DNA of 64,000 bases, from contig NZ_AWFG01000019.1 of the NCBI RefSeq assembly GCF_000682695.1, positions 231,568-295,567 on the forward strand, read 5' to 3'. The notes under the pieces are model-generated. The model was given only the letters and a program-made list of their open reading frames with translations, did no database searches and had not been told where the DNA came from. This DNA comes from Hyphomonas chukchiensis. GTDB lineage: Bacteria; Pseudomonadota; Alphaproteobacteria; Caulobacterales; Hyphomonadaceae. Of the stretch, positions 44,485 through 52,553 are shown piece after piece (position 1 is the stretch's first letter; every line of letters begins with the position of its first letter). Position numbers and translations under genes: made by a program.

Positions 44485-45792
44485 ATGGTCCGTAAATTTG
44501 ATGCCCGTCAGCCGGATTTCGAAACCGGTTTTGCTGCCTTCCTCGCGGAGGATCGCGGCACGGGGCATGATGTGGCCAGCATTGTGCGCAAGATTCTCGA
44601 CGATGTTGAGGCATCCGGCGGTCAGGCTGTGGCGGATTATACGGCCAAATTCGATGAGTTGCAGGTCAACCCGACGACCCTTCAGTCTGATAATGTCGAC
44701 CTTCACGCCCTTGCGGCGGATTGCCCGGCTGACCTGCGCAAGGCCATTGATTTCGCGCATGACCGGATTGCCGCCTATCACACGGCCCAGCGCCCGGCGG
44801 ACCACCGCTTCACCGACACAACGGGCGTCGAGCTTGGCTGGCGCTGGACGGCGCTGGAAAGCGTTGGCGTCTATGTGCCCGGCGGTCGCGCGAGCTATCC
44901 GTCTTCCGTCCTGATGAACACTGTGCCGGCAAAGATTGCCGGCGTGTCGCGCATTGTCATGGTCGCGCCAGCACCCGGTGGGGAACTCGCGCCTGCCGTG
45001 GCCTATGCGGCGCTGAAAGCCGGTGTGGATGAATTCTACCCCATTGGCGGCGCGCAGGCCGTCGCCGCACTGGCCTTTGGCGCGGGCCGCCTGAAGCCGG
45101 TCGACAAGATTGTCGGCCCCGGCAATGCCTTCGTGGCCGAGGCGAAACGCCAGGTTTTCGGCCGCGTCGGCATCGACACGATTGCGGGCCCGTCAGAGAT
45201 CCTGATCATCGCGGATCACACCGCAAATCCCGATTGGGTGGCCGCCGATCTGCTCTCGCAGGCCGAGCATGATCCCTCGAGTCAGTCCATCTTGATCACC
45301 GTGGACAAGTCTGTGGGCAAGGCTGTGGAAATCTCTGTGGAAAACCAGTTGATGGAATTGCCGACCGGCGAACGCGCGCGTCTTTCCTGGGAGGCCCACG
45401 GCGCCATCATTGATGCGCCTGACCTTGAAACTGCAGCGGCCATTGCCAACCAGATCGCGCCGGAGCACCTGGAGCTGGCCATTGCCGATCCGGACGCGCT
45501 CCTGCCGCTGATCCAGCATGCGGGCGCAGTCTTCCTCGGCCACCTGACACCTGAGGCACTGGGCGACTATGTGACGGGCTCGAACCACGTGCTGCCGACC
45601 AGCCGCGCGGCGCGCTTTGGCTCCGGCCTCGGCCTCTATGATTTCCTGAAGCGCATGAGCATCCAGCGCGTCAGCCCGGAGGGCTTTGCGGCGCTTGCAC
45701 CGGCGGCCCTGCGCCTTGCCGAGGCCGAGCGCCTGCCGGCGCATGCCCGTTCCGTGTCCATTCGTACCAACCGGAGCGGGGCCGATGGGTGA
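44485..45792 (+). CDS. hisD: Histidinol dehydrogenase
   Basis: A 435-residue zinc enzyme for the last two oxidations of histidine synthesis (L-histidinol to L-histidine, NAD-dependent). Motifs include [60 protein letters not shown], and [18 protein letters not shown]; length is normal. Its 3' end overlaps the next gene by 8 bases. Other his genes are not in the window. Confidence 0.98.
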   Translation: MVRKFDARQPDFETGFAAFLAEDRGTGHDVASIVRKILDDVEASGGQAVADYTAKFDELQVNPTTLQSDNVDLHALAADCPADLRKAIDFAHDRIAAYHTAQRPADHRFTDTTGVELGWRWTALESVGVYVPGGRASYPSSVLMNTVPAKIAGVSRIVMVAPAPGGELAPAVAYAALKAGVDEFYPIGGAQAVAALAFGAGRLKPVDKIVGPGNAFVAEAKRQVFGRVGIDTIAGPSEILIIADHTANPDWVAADLLSQAEHDPSSQSILITVDKSVGKAVEISVENQLMELPTGERARLSWEAHGAIIDAPDLETAAAIANQIAPEHLELAIADPDALLPLIQHAGAVFLGHLTPEALGDYVTGSNHVLPTSRAARFGSGLGLYDFLKRMSIQRVSPEGFAALAPAALRLAEAERLPAHARSVSIRTNRSGADG

Positions 45793-46261
45793 GAACCGGC
45801 TGATCTCGATTGATATCGACGACGAGACGCTCGGCGCGTCGGGACCTGATGCGGAGCATGAGCGCCGCGTCGCCATATTCGACCTGATTGAAGAGAACAG
45901 TTTCGGCCTGCCGGACCATGACAAGGGCCCCTATGCCCTCAGCCTGTCGCAGGTCGAGCGCAAGCTGGTCTTCGCCATCCGCGATGAGGCGGGCGAGGAC
46001 GTGCATACATTCATCCTGTCCATGGGGCCGTTCCGGGGCGTGATCCGCGATTATTTCATGATCTGCGACAGCTATTACGACGCCATCCGCAACCAGACCC
46101 CGCACCAGATCGAGGCCATCGACATGGCCCGGCGCGGCATCCACAATGAGGGCTCGGAACTGCTCGCCGAGCGTCTCGAGGGCAAGGTCAATGTGGACTT
46201 CCACACGTCCCGGCGCCTGTTCACGCTGATCTGCGCCCTGCATGCGGGGCAGACGCGCTAG
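45785..46261 (+). CDS. UPF0262 family protein
   Basis: A 158-residue protein of UPF0262, a family found next to hisD in alphaproteobacteria. Recognisable segments are [25 protein letters not shown] and [23 protein letters not shown]. Function unknown. ATG 45785 overlaps the end of hisD by 8 bases, so expression is coupled to histidine synthesis. Confidence 0.93.
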   Translation: MGENRLISIDIDDETLGASGPDAEHERRVAIFDLIEENSFGLPDHDKGPYALSLSQVERKLVFAIRDEAGEDVHTFILSMGPFRGVIRDYFMICDSYYDAIRNQTPHQIEAIDMARRGIHNEGSELLAERLEGKVNVDFHTSRRLFTLICALHAGQTR

Positions 46262-46272
46262 GGCCACCTGCA

Positions 46273-46806
46273 TCAGCCAGCGAACATGGCTTTCGCTTTT
46301 TCCACGTCATATGCCTGTTCGGTCAGCTTCTCCGGGTCCCATTCGCTGCGATGGACGGCGAAGAAATCGCCGCCATAGACATGGATGGCGCCGGTCAGCT
46401 TCTGGATCGGATTGGTGACCGAGTGGATCACATCCTTGCCGAGCGGGGCGACATCGCCTGTGGAGAGGGCTTTTGCGCCAGCGGCCTCAATGCGTCCGGA
46501 GGGCTCGTCCTTGATCCGGCGCCAGAAGATATTGTCTTCCCTGCCGCCATAGACGCCAATCACGGCCCACATTTCGTGATTGTGCGGCATCAGCGTCATG
46601 CCGGGCTTCCAGACCACATTCAGGATGGTGAGGTCGTCTGCCCGATGGATCGGGAAAATGCCGCCGGCGGTTGGCTCGCCCACCGCAGCCAGCACATTTA
46701 ACGGATCGCTCAGCGCGCGCGTCACGATCTCTGCAACGGCCTTGTGAGTCGGGTCGGCGGTCACAGCGGCCCGGCAGTCTTCGACGAACTGATCAAGATC
46801 CAGCAT
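46273..46806 (-). CDS. Cupin-fold metal-dependent enzyme, cysteine dioxygenase-like
   Basis: A 177-residue single-domain cupin. The first cupin motif has the likely metal ligands in MPHNHEMWAVIGVYGG and the second in GKDVIHSVTNP, like the double-stranded beta-helix group related to cysteine dioxygenase and 3-mercaptopropionate dioxygenase. It is expected to bind Fe(II) or another divalent metal; the substrate is unknown. GGGAGG is 5 bases from ATG 46806. It interrupts the otherwise conserved cluster on the opposite strand between UPF0262 and infA. Confidence 0.8.
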   Translation of the reverse strand: MLDLDQFVEDCRAAVTADPTHKAVAEIVTRALSDPLNVLAAVGEPTAGGIFPIHRADDLTILNVVWKPGMTLMPHNHEMWAVIGVYGGREDNIFWRRIKDEPSGRIEAAGAKALSTGDVAPLGKDVIHSVTNPIQKLTGAIHVYGGDFFAVHRSEWDPEKLTEQAYDVEKAKAMFAG

Positions 46807-46881
46807 GGTATCCTCCCTGACTTACAGGCGTAAGCCAGCATGGCCGTGCGGACAAGCGCGGGCCCCTCTGACCTTACGCGC

Positions 46882-46910
46882 TTGCCGGAATCCCTTCTAC
46901 GGGCTATGGC
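46882..46910 (+). promoter_or_regulatory. Candidate infA promoter
   Basis: TTGCCG (46882-46887), 17-base spacer, TATGGC (46905-46910), about 55 bases upstream of ATG 46966. It lies in a 159-base non-coding gap, as expected for a strongly expressed translation gene. Confidence 0.4.
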
Positions 46911-46965
46911 GCACCCCTATATGCGTTTCGGCGGCGCAACGGTCCGCAGATTATTTGGAGACTTC

Positions 46966-47184
46966 ATGTCGAAGGAAGAACTAATTGAATTTGAAGGCAC
47001 AGTTGTCGAACTGCTGCCGAACGCGACGTTCCGCGTCAAACTCGAGAACGAACACGAGATCATCGCCCACACAGCGGGCAAGCTGCGCAAGAACCGTATC
47101 CGCGTTCTGACCGGCGACAAGGTCATGGTTGAAATGACCCCTTACGACCTTACCAAGGGTCGCATCACCTACCGCTTCCGCTAA
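46966..47184 (+). CDS. infA: Translation initiation factor IF-1
   Basis: A 72-residue OB-fold protein ([18 protein letters not shown] to [15 protein letters not shown]) that occupies the ribosomal A site during initiation. Length is exactly that of the family. TTGGAGA upstream fixes ATG 46966; the longer in-frame reading upstream is not used. The maf gene follows after 4 bases. Confidence 0.98.
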   Translation: MSKEELIEFEGTVVELLPNATFRVKLENEHEIIAHTAGKLRKNRIRVLTGDKVMVEMTPYDLTKGRITYRFR

Positions 47185-47188
47185 ACCG

Positions 47189-47773
47189 ATGGCGTCTACC
47201 GGACATGCGCCGCTCATTCTCGCGAGCGCCAGTCCGCGCCGCCGGGAACTGCTCGCCCAGATCGGCATTGTCCCGGACCTGATCGCCCCCACCGACATTG
47301 ACGAAACGCGCCGCAAGGACGAGTCGCCGCGTGCGCTGGCCGAGCGCCTGGCGCGCGAGAAGGCGGCGGCCTGTCCGGAAGCGGGCTATGTGCTGGCCGC
47401 CGATACGGTCGTCGCGCTCGGCACGCGCAATCTGGAAAAGGCGGCGGATGCGATGGAGGCAGAGGCCTTCCTCCGCCTGCTGTCAGGGCGCTCGCACCAG
47501 TGCATTACGGGAATTGCCGTGAAGGCGCCGGATGGCCGCGTGAACGCGCGCACCGTGCTCGCCCGCGTGCGGATGAAGCGGCTGACCGACGGCGAGATTG
47601 CCGCCTATGTCACCAGCGGCGAATGGCAGGGCAAGGCTGGCGGCTATGGCATCCAGGGCATGGCGGGTGGTTTCATCAGCCATATCAATGGCAGTTATAC
47701 GGCGATCGTCGGCCTGCCGCTTTACGAGACCAAGGCGCTGCTCGAGGGCATGGGCTGGCGGGCGAAAGCCTAG
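47189..47773 (+). CDS. maf: Maf-family nucleoside triphosphate pyrophosphatase
   Basis: A 194-residue Maf/YhdE-type enzyme that hydrolyses non-canonical or dTTP/UTP-type nucleotides. It shows LILASASPRRRELLAQIG at the start, the central AADTVVALG and EWQGKAGGYGIQGMAG, all conserved. Cotranscribed with infA. Its TAG stop lies in a CTAG shared with the stop of the convergent membrane gene. Confidence 0.95.
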   Translation: MASTGHAPLILASASPRRRELLAQIGIVPDLIAPTDIDETRRKDESPRALAERLAREKAAACPEAGYVLAADTVVALGTRNLEKAADAMEAEAFLRLLSGRSHQCITGIAVKAPDGRVNARTVLARVRMKRLTDGEIAAYVTSGEWQGKAGGYGIQGMAGGFISHINGSYTAIVGLPLYETKALLEGMGWRAKA

Positions 47774-48117
47774 GCCCGCTCCATCGCTGCCACGGCGAAC
47801 AGGCTCAAGCCGACAATCGCCGCCACGCCCAGCCAGAGCGGGTTGGAGCTGGCGAGCGTTGCCATGTCGGTCTGCGCCTGCACGATGGATGTCGTGATGG
47901 ATGTGTCGAGGCCGACCGTATCGGCCAGCAGTTTGGGCAGTTGAGAGGCGGCCACCAGCGCGCCGGCAATACCGGAAAATACCAGTAACAGCTTGCGGAC
48001 CCGGCCCTGCGCGCGGATCTGGCCCATCACGTCTTCCGTGAAAGGCTTCGCCTCCAGTGCTCGGTCTTCGGTCGCGAACAGGGCGGTCAGGTCGGCGTAA
48101 GTATCTTCGTCTCGCAT
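47770..48117 (-). CDS. Small membrane protein, probable anti-sigma partner
   Basis: A 115-residue protein: acidic cytoplasmic N-terminus (MRDEDTYADLTALFATEDRALEAKPFTEDV), two membrane helices (about residues 43-60 and 92-110). It starts 13 bases after the ECF sigma stop on the same strand with GGAG 8 bases from ATG 48117, the usual position for an anti-sigma. The N-terminal helical shape also resembles DUF-type anti-sigma proteins, but no known domain is certain. Confidence 0.6.
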   Translation of the reverse strand: MRDEDTYADLTALFATEDRALEAKPFTEDVMGQIRAQGRVRKLLLVFSGIAGALVAASQLPKLLADTVGLDTSITTSIVQAQTDMATLASSNPLWLGVAAIVGLSLFAVAAMERA

Positions 48118-48130
48118 GGTTTCTACTCCA

Positions 48131-48658
48131 TCATGCCACTTCAGTGGCGGCAAGGTGTTTGCGAAGGGCGGCGACGCCGCGGTTCACATGGGATTTGATC
48201 GTGCCGAGCGGCCAGCCGGTCGCTTCTGCGGCTTCCCGGTGGCTGAGGCCAGCAGCGACACAGAGCGTGACGCAGATGCGCTGGGCCTCGGGCAATTTTT
48301 CGAGGGCGCGTGACAGGTCCATCTTGTCATTCGCCGTGTCGGCCTGCGTGCGGCCGAAGGGGATGATCTCGGCCGTTTCGTCGAACGCGATCTCCATTTT
48401 CTGGCGGCGCCGTACCTGCAGGAATTCGCGATAGCAGATCGTGCAGATCCAGGCGGCAAACGTGCCTCCGACATAGGTGCCGATCTTCTGCCAGGCGGTG
48501 AGGAAGGTTGCCTGGGCGATATCGTCACCGTCGCTGGCCGTGCCGGTCAGGCGGCGCGCCATGCCCCGCACCCTTGCCTGGTGACGCCGCACGAGTTCGG
48601 CATAGGCGCTTTCGCTGCCACGTGCGGCATCGGCAGCCAGGTCAGGGTCGGTACGCAT
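48131..48658 (-). CDS. ECF-family RNA polymerase sigma factor
   Basis: A 175-residue sigma factor with region 2 (ELVRRHQARVRGMARRLTG, DIAQATFLTAWQKI) and region 4 (EKLPEAQRICVTLCVAAGLSHREAAEA as helix-turn-helix). ATG 48658 is selected by a perfect GGGAGG 7 bases upstream; a longer reading upstream lacks this. It is unlike the sigma at 12382 in sequence and orientation. It probably forms an operon with the small membrane protein downstream and the DUF6249-like gene upstream. Confidence 0.93.
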   Translation of the reverse strand: MRTDPDLAADAARGSESAYAELVRRHQARVRGMARRLTGTASDGDDIAQATFLTAWQKIGTYVGGTFAAWICTICYREFLQVRRRQKMEIAFDETAEIIPFGRTQADTANDKMDLSRALEKLPEAQRICVTLCVAAGLSHREAAEATGWPLGTIKSHVNRGVAALRKHLAATEVA

Positions 48659-48689
48659 GTCGTTGCCTCCCGCGGCGACGATCCAGAGA

Positions 48690-49061
48690 TCAGGCCGGTT
48701 TGCGGCCATGACCGAATGCCCAGAGGCCAAGATAAGCCAGTCCGAGGAAAACCGGAAATGATGCCACGCCGATCATCGGCATGATCGCATCGCCATCTTG
48801 CTGTCCAACCATGAGGCCAAGGACACCGAAAGCAGCACCAAAGGCGATGAAGAGGACACCGCGGCGCAGGTCAGCGCGGACCGGGTCGACGAGCAGCGAC
48901 ATTTTCTCGATCAGTTCCGGCGAGATGGTCTGGCCGCTGTCAATGGCGTGGCGGACCGTTTCGTGGGCCGTGAGGCGCTTTTTGTAATTGAACAGGCTGA
49001 CGAGCCAGATGCAGACCGGCAGGACAGAAAACAGGACAATAGGGACAAGGACGTCTTCCAT
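48690..49061 (-). CDS. Small two/three-helix membrane protein, DUF6249-like
   Basis: A 123-residue protein with an N-terminal membrane helix (about residues 5-24), a cytoplasmic stretch (KKRLTAHETVRHAIDSGQTISPELIEKM) and two further helices (about 67-85 and 93-112). The pattern matches DUF6249-type proteins often encoded next to ECF sigma factors. It precedes the sigma gene by 31 bases on the same strand; probably part of the same regulon. Function unknown. Confidence 0.65.
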   Translation of the reverse strand: MEDVLVPIVLFSVLPVCIWLVSLFNYKKRLTAHETVRHAIDSGQTISPELIEKMSLLVDPVRADLRRGVLFIAFGAAFGVLGLMVGQQDGDAIMPMIGVASFPVFLGLAYLGLWAFGHGRKPA

Positions 49062-49214
49062 TAGGGTGTCTTTCTCATTGTTTCACCGGCTCCGAATGTC
49101 CGGCTTCATGGGTAAGATGCAGCGAGATGCCCGTTTGGATGCACCGCGCTCAGAAAAATGTCCTGCCGCCTCTGCTTGCAGGGGGCGGGGCACACCTGTA
49201 ATCGCGTGGGCAGC

Positions 49215-49928
49215 ATGGTGAAACTCACGCCCAAAAAGAAGAAGCGCCCGCATGAGGCCGCTGATCTCGCCACCGCCGAGGGGCGCAAACGGGCGCGGCG
49301 CGAGCTGGTCTGGGGCGATCACGGCTTCCTGCGTGCCCGTTTCAGCAACCTGCACAGGATTGCCCCAGACATGTGGCGGGCCAACCAGCCCTCGCCGCGT
49401 CAGGTGGTTGCCCATGCCAAGGCACGCGGCATCAAGACGATCATCAATCTGCGCGGCGCCAGCACGAAGGGCTATTACCTGCTGGAAAAAGAGGCCTGCG
49501 AGGCGGCGGGCATAGACCTTGTGGATTTCCAGGTCTTTTCCCGCGATACGCCGACAAAGGAAGCCATTTTCGGCGCGCGCGACCTGTTTGAGCGGATCGA
49601 ATACCCCGCCCTGATGCACTGCAAGTCCGGCGCAGACCGGGCGGGCATCATGTCTGTGCTGTACATGCTGCTGCATGAGAAGGTGCCCTTTGCCGAGGCG
49701 CGCCAGCAGCTCTCGCTCAAATACCTGCACGTCAAGCATGGCAAGACCGGCATGCTCGACGCCTTTTTCGATGCCTATGAGCGCTATAATGACGGGCGCG
49801 CGCCTGAGGCGTGGAAGCCCTTCCTCGACTGGGTCGAGGAGGATTATGACCGGATGGCGGTCAAGACTGAATTCCTTGAGAATTTCGGCACCAAGGTCCA
49901 GATCGACAAGATTCTCGGCCGGGAATAG
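49215..49928 (+). CDS. Dual-specificity/tyrosine-type protein phosphatase
   Basis: A 237-residue protein with a CX5R phosphatase loop, Cys136 to Arg142 in MHCKSGADRAGIMSVLY. It belongs to the DSP-like group that includes bacterial phosphatases with a Lys/Arg-rich N-terminus (VKLTPKKKKRPHEA). Substrate could be phosphotyrosine, phosphoinositide-like or nucleotide; unknown. ATG 49215 lies downstream of a 153-base gap. The gene is not in an obvious operon. Confidence 0.82.
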   Translation: MVKLTPKKKKRPHEAADLATAEGRKRARRELVWGDHGFLRARFSNLHRIAPDMWRANQPSPRQVVAHAKARGIKTIINLRGASTKGYYLLEKEACEAAGIDLVDFQVFSRDTPTKEAIFGARDLFERIEYPALMHCKSGADRAGIMSVLYMLLHEKVPFAEARQQLSLKYLHVKHGKTGMLDAFFDAYERYNDGRAPEAWKPFLDWVEEDYDRMAVKTEFLENFGTKVQIDKILGRE

Positions 49929-49991
49929 GCGCTTTCCCTTACCCAAGATTCATGGTCAGTTCCGCGTTCAATCGATCACGGAGCCGACGCA

Positions 49992-50297
49992 ATGCGCCAC
50001 CTTATCCTTTCCATTTCAGCCCTGGCGGTGCTCGGGGCCTGCAGCGGCGGCGACAACAAGGCCATCGTGAAGTCCTGCACGGCTGAAGGCGAAGCGGTCG
50101 AAACCTGCACCTGCATTGCCGATGCGATGGAAGCCAAGCTGGACCCCGACCTGTTCAAGCGCACCGCCCAGACCATCGGCCGCGAAAAGCGGGACGTGGA
50201 AAGCTTCGTGACCTCGCTTTCGACCGAGGAACAGCTTCAGTTTGCATCCGTCGTGAACGACATGTTCACCTGCAAGCTGGCGCCGCCAAAGGAGTAG
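49992..50297 (+). CDS. Small lipoprotein
   Basis: A 101-residue protein with a lipoprotein signal peptide and lipobox (AVLGAC; acylated Cys17). The mature part has a cluster of cysteines (KSCTAEGEAVETCTCIAD and FTCKLAPP) that could form two disulfides and a helical segment between. No domain is recognised. GGAG 8 bases upstream supports ATG 49992. Confidence 0.82.
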   Translation: MRHLILSISALAVLGACSGGDNKAIVKSCTAEGEAVETCTCIADAMEAKLDPDLFKRTAQTIGREKRDVESFVTSLSTEEQLQFASVVNDMFTCKLAPPKE

Positions 50298-50422
50298 TCC
50301 GGCCTGTCTGCCTGCGTGCATTCGCGCACCGTTCGGGCCCTGACATTCGTTTCCTGCGTGTAATCGCGTGACGCAGGGCCGCAAAACGCCTAGATTCTGC
50401 CTGCAACACAGAGGGGATGCCC

Positions 50423-50698
50423 ATGAAGTTTCTGATTATCAACAGTTTCCGCATCATGGTCTACGTGGCCTATATTGCGATCATCGTCGGCGGAATCGCG
50501 CTCGGCCTCTACCAGAAGGGCGAATTTAGCAATGAAATGCTCGGCCTGACGGGCGGTCTCGCCCAGGTGGCAGACTTCGTCATCTTCACAGCCGGCGGCT
50601 GGATCGCGGCAAGCCTGGTCTGCGGCCTGATCGTCACGCTGATGGACATCCGCGACGACATCAACGACCGCCTGCCAGACGCGCGCCGCGACGACTGA
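50423..50698 (+). CDS. Small two-helix membrane protein
   Basis: A 91-residue protein with two hydrophobic helices (about residues 10-30 and 50-72) and an acidic, Arg-containing tail (DIRDDINDRLPDARRDD). GAGGGG 6 bases before ATG 50423 gives the start; ATG 50417 would be too close to it. Family not recognised. A terminator follows, so it is a single unit. Confidence 0.65.
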   Translation: MKFLIINSFRIMVYVAYIAIIVGGIALGLYQKGEFSNEMLGLTGGLAQVADFVIFTAGGWIAASLVCGLIVTLMDIRDDINDRLPDARRDD

Positions 50699-50726
50699 GC
50701 CAGGTTTCGGGATGGGACACATGATA

Positions 50727-50758
50727 AATGCCGCTGGTATGTTCCGGCGGCATTTTTT
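50727..50758 (+). terminator. Rho-independent terminator
   Basis: AATGCCGC (50728-50735) pairs with GCGGCATT (50747-50754) around a 11-base loop with extra TGG/CCG pairing, followed by TTTT. Downstream of the two-helix membrane gene. Confidence 0.75.
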
Positions 50759-50775
50759 CTGGGAGGAGTGAGAAA

Positions 50776-51162
50776 ATGCCACCATTGGAAGCCGCCGCCA
50801 TTTATGTCGGCCTGAACATATTGCTGCTGGTCGGTCTCGGCCTGCGGGTTGCCCTGACGCGGCGGGCGTCGCAAGTGTCCATTGGATACGGCGGCAATAC
50901 CGTGCTGGAAACGCGGGTCCGCGTTCACGGCAATGCCTCTGAATATATCCCGGCCATGCTCGTGGCGCTGGTCGCCGCTGCCTATATGGGCATCCCCGCC
51001 TTATGGATTCACGTACTTGGCGTCACGTTCACCCTGGGCCGCCTGCTCCACGTCTACGGCCTTTCGGCCAATGTCCTGCCTGCGCGTGCAAGCGGCATGA
51101 TGCTGACACTGATCCCGATGGCCATCATCGCGCTCATGCTTATTTATCACGGCCTTGCCTGA
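50776..51162 (+). CDS. MAPEG family membrane protein
   Basis: A 128-residue protein with four membrane helices, of the MAPEG (membrane-associated eicosanoid/glutathione metabolism) family. The signature RVRVHGNASEYIPAMLVAL and GRLLHVYGL are present. Members form trimers and bind glutathione, some with glutathione transferase or peroxidase activity. GGGAGGAG before ATG 50776 decides the start over an upstream in-frame ATG. Confidence 0.88.
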   Translation: MPPLEAAAIYVGLNILLLVGLGLRVALTRRASQVSIGYGGNTVLETRVRVHGNASEYIPAMLVALVAAAYMGIPALWIHVLGVTFTLGRLLHVYGLSANVLPARASGMMLTLIPMAIIALMLIYHGLA

Positions 51163-51171
51163 TTTGAGCGG

Positions 51172-51200
51172 TTGCGCGGCCTTGCTGGGCGGTCCATCTA
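51172..51200 (+). promoter_or_regulatory. Candidate pmbA promoter giving a leaderless mRNA
   Basis: TTGCGC (51172-51177), 17-base spacer, CATCTA (51195-51200), ending 6 bases before ATG 51207. No ribosome-binding site precedes the start. Confidence 0.3.
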
Positions 51201-51206
51201 GCGCGC

Positions 51207-52553
51207 ATGGCTGAATTCAAGACCCCGCCGGCCGACCTGCTCGCCGGCCTTATCGACCAGTGCCTCAAGGCAGGCGCCGACGCTGCAGACGCCCGTATTG
51301 GGGCCGCTGAAGGCGTCAGCGTCTCCGTCCGCGACGGCAAGCTGGAAAGCATTGAACGCGAAGAGAGCACATCCGTGTCGCTGCGGGCCTTTTACGGCAA
51401 GCGGCAGGCGCATGTGTCCGGCTCCGATCTCTCCACCGAAGGCCTGCATGCCCTGGCCACACGCTGCGCCGCCATGGCCCGCGCCGTGCCGGAGGACAAG
51501 TATTGCGGCCTGCCGGATGCCAGCGAACTCGCCACCGGCGCCCTCGACATGGACCTGAGCGGCGAGCCTGAACTCTCGCCTGAGACCCTCGAACGCGAAT
51601 CCCTTGCGGCAGAGGCAGCAGCCCTCGCCGTCAAAGGCATCAAGACTGTTGCCGGCTGCGGCGCGTCGTGGAACCGTTCCAGCCGCTGGGTTGCGGCCAG
51701 CAACGGCTTTTTTGCCTACAAGACGGGCTCCAGCACCAGCCTCGGCCTCGCCTCCGTTGCCGAGAAAGACGGCGCCATGGAGCGGGACTATGAAAGCTGG
51801 TCCGTGCGTCACACCGCTGACCGCCCGACCGCCGAAGCCATCGGCCGTACAGCCGGCGAGCGCACCATTGCCCGCCTTGGCGCCCGCAAGCTCGGCACGC
51901 AGAAAGCCGCCGTCATCTATGACCGCCGCGTCTCGTCCGGCCTGCTCGGGGCGCTGATGAGCGCCATTTCCGGGCCGTCCATCGCCCGCGGCGTCAGCTT
52001 TCTGAAAGATGCCATGGGCACGCAGGTGTTCGCCAAGGGCGTCAATGTGATCGACGACCCGTTCCGCCCCATGGGCATGGGCTCGCGCAGTCACGATGGC
52101 GAAGGTCTGCCCGTGAAGGAGACTTACCTGATCGAGGATGGCCGCCTCACCGAATGGCTGCTGAATGGCCCTTCGGCGCGCCAGCTTGGCCTGAAGCCCA
52201 ATGGCTTCTCCGCCCTCGGCTTTGGCGATCCGCCGGGCGTCACCACCTCGAACCTCTACCTGCAGCCTGGCGAGAAAACGCCCGCCGAGCTGATGGCGCA
52301 GGCCGGCAAGGGCCTGCTCGTCACCGACATGTTCGGCCCCTCGATCAACCCGAACACCGGCGACTATTCCGTCGGCGTGGCGGGCTTCTGGTTCGAGAAT
52401 GGCGAGATTGCGTACCCTGTGTCCGAAGTGACGATTGCCGGCGACCTGCCAGCCATTTTCGCACGCCTTATCCCGGCCTCCGACATTGAGTTCCGTGGCA
52501 CGCGCGATGCGCCCAGCATCCTCGTCGAGGACATGAGCCTTGCCGGCAGCTGA
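51207..52553 (+). CDS. pmbA: PmbA/TldE-type metallopeptidase-family protein
   Basis: A 448-residue protein of the TldD/PmbA family, whose heterodimer TldD-TldE processes modified peptides (for example microcin precursors and CcdA). Family traits are AADARIGAAEGVSVSVRDGKLESIEREES near the start and the Gly-rich C-terminal region (GVTTSNLYLQPG, NPNTGDYSVGVAGFWFENGE). TldE lacks the zinc-binding HExxxH of TldD, as here. It heads an operon with the IMPase-DUF4170 gene; the end overlaps that gene by 14 bases. Confidence 0.94.
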   Translation: MAEFKTPPADLLAGLIDQCLKAGADAADARIGAAEGVSVSVRDGKLESIEREESTSVSLRAFYGKRQAHVSGSDLSTEGLHALATRCAAMARAVPEDKYCGLPDASELATGALDMDLSGEPELSPETLERESLAAEAAALAVKGIKTVAGCGASWNRSSRWVAASNGFFAYKTGSSTSLGLASVAEKDGAMERDYESWSVRHTADRPTAEAIGRTAGERTIARLGARKLGTQKAAVIYDRRVSSGLLGALMSAISGPSIARGVSFLKDAMGTQVFAKGVNVIDDPFRPMGMGSRSHDGEGLPVKETYLIEDGRLTEWLLNGPSARQLGLKPNGFSALGFGDPPGVTTSNLYLQPGEKTPAELMAQAGKGLLVTDMFGPSINPNTGDYSVGVAGFWFENGEIAYPVSEVTIAGDLPAIFARLIPASDIEFRGTRDAPSILVEDMSLAGS

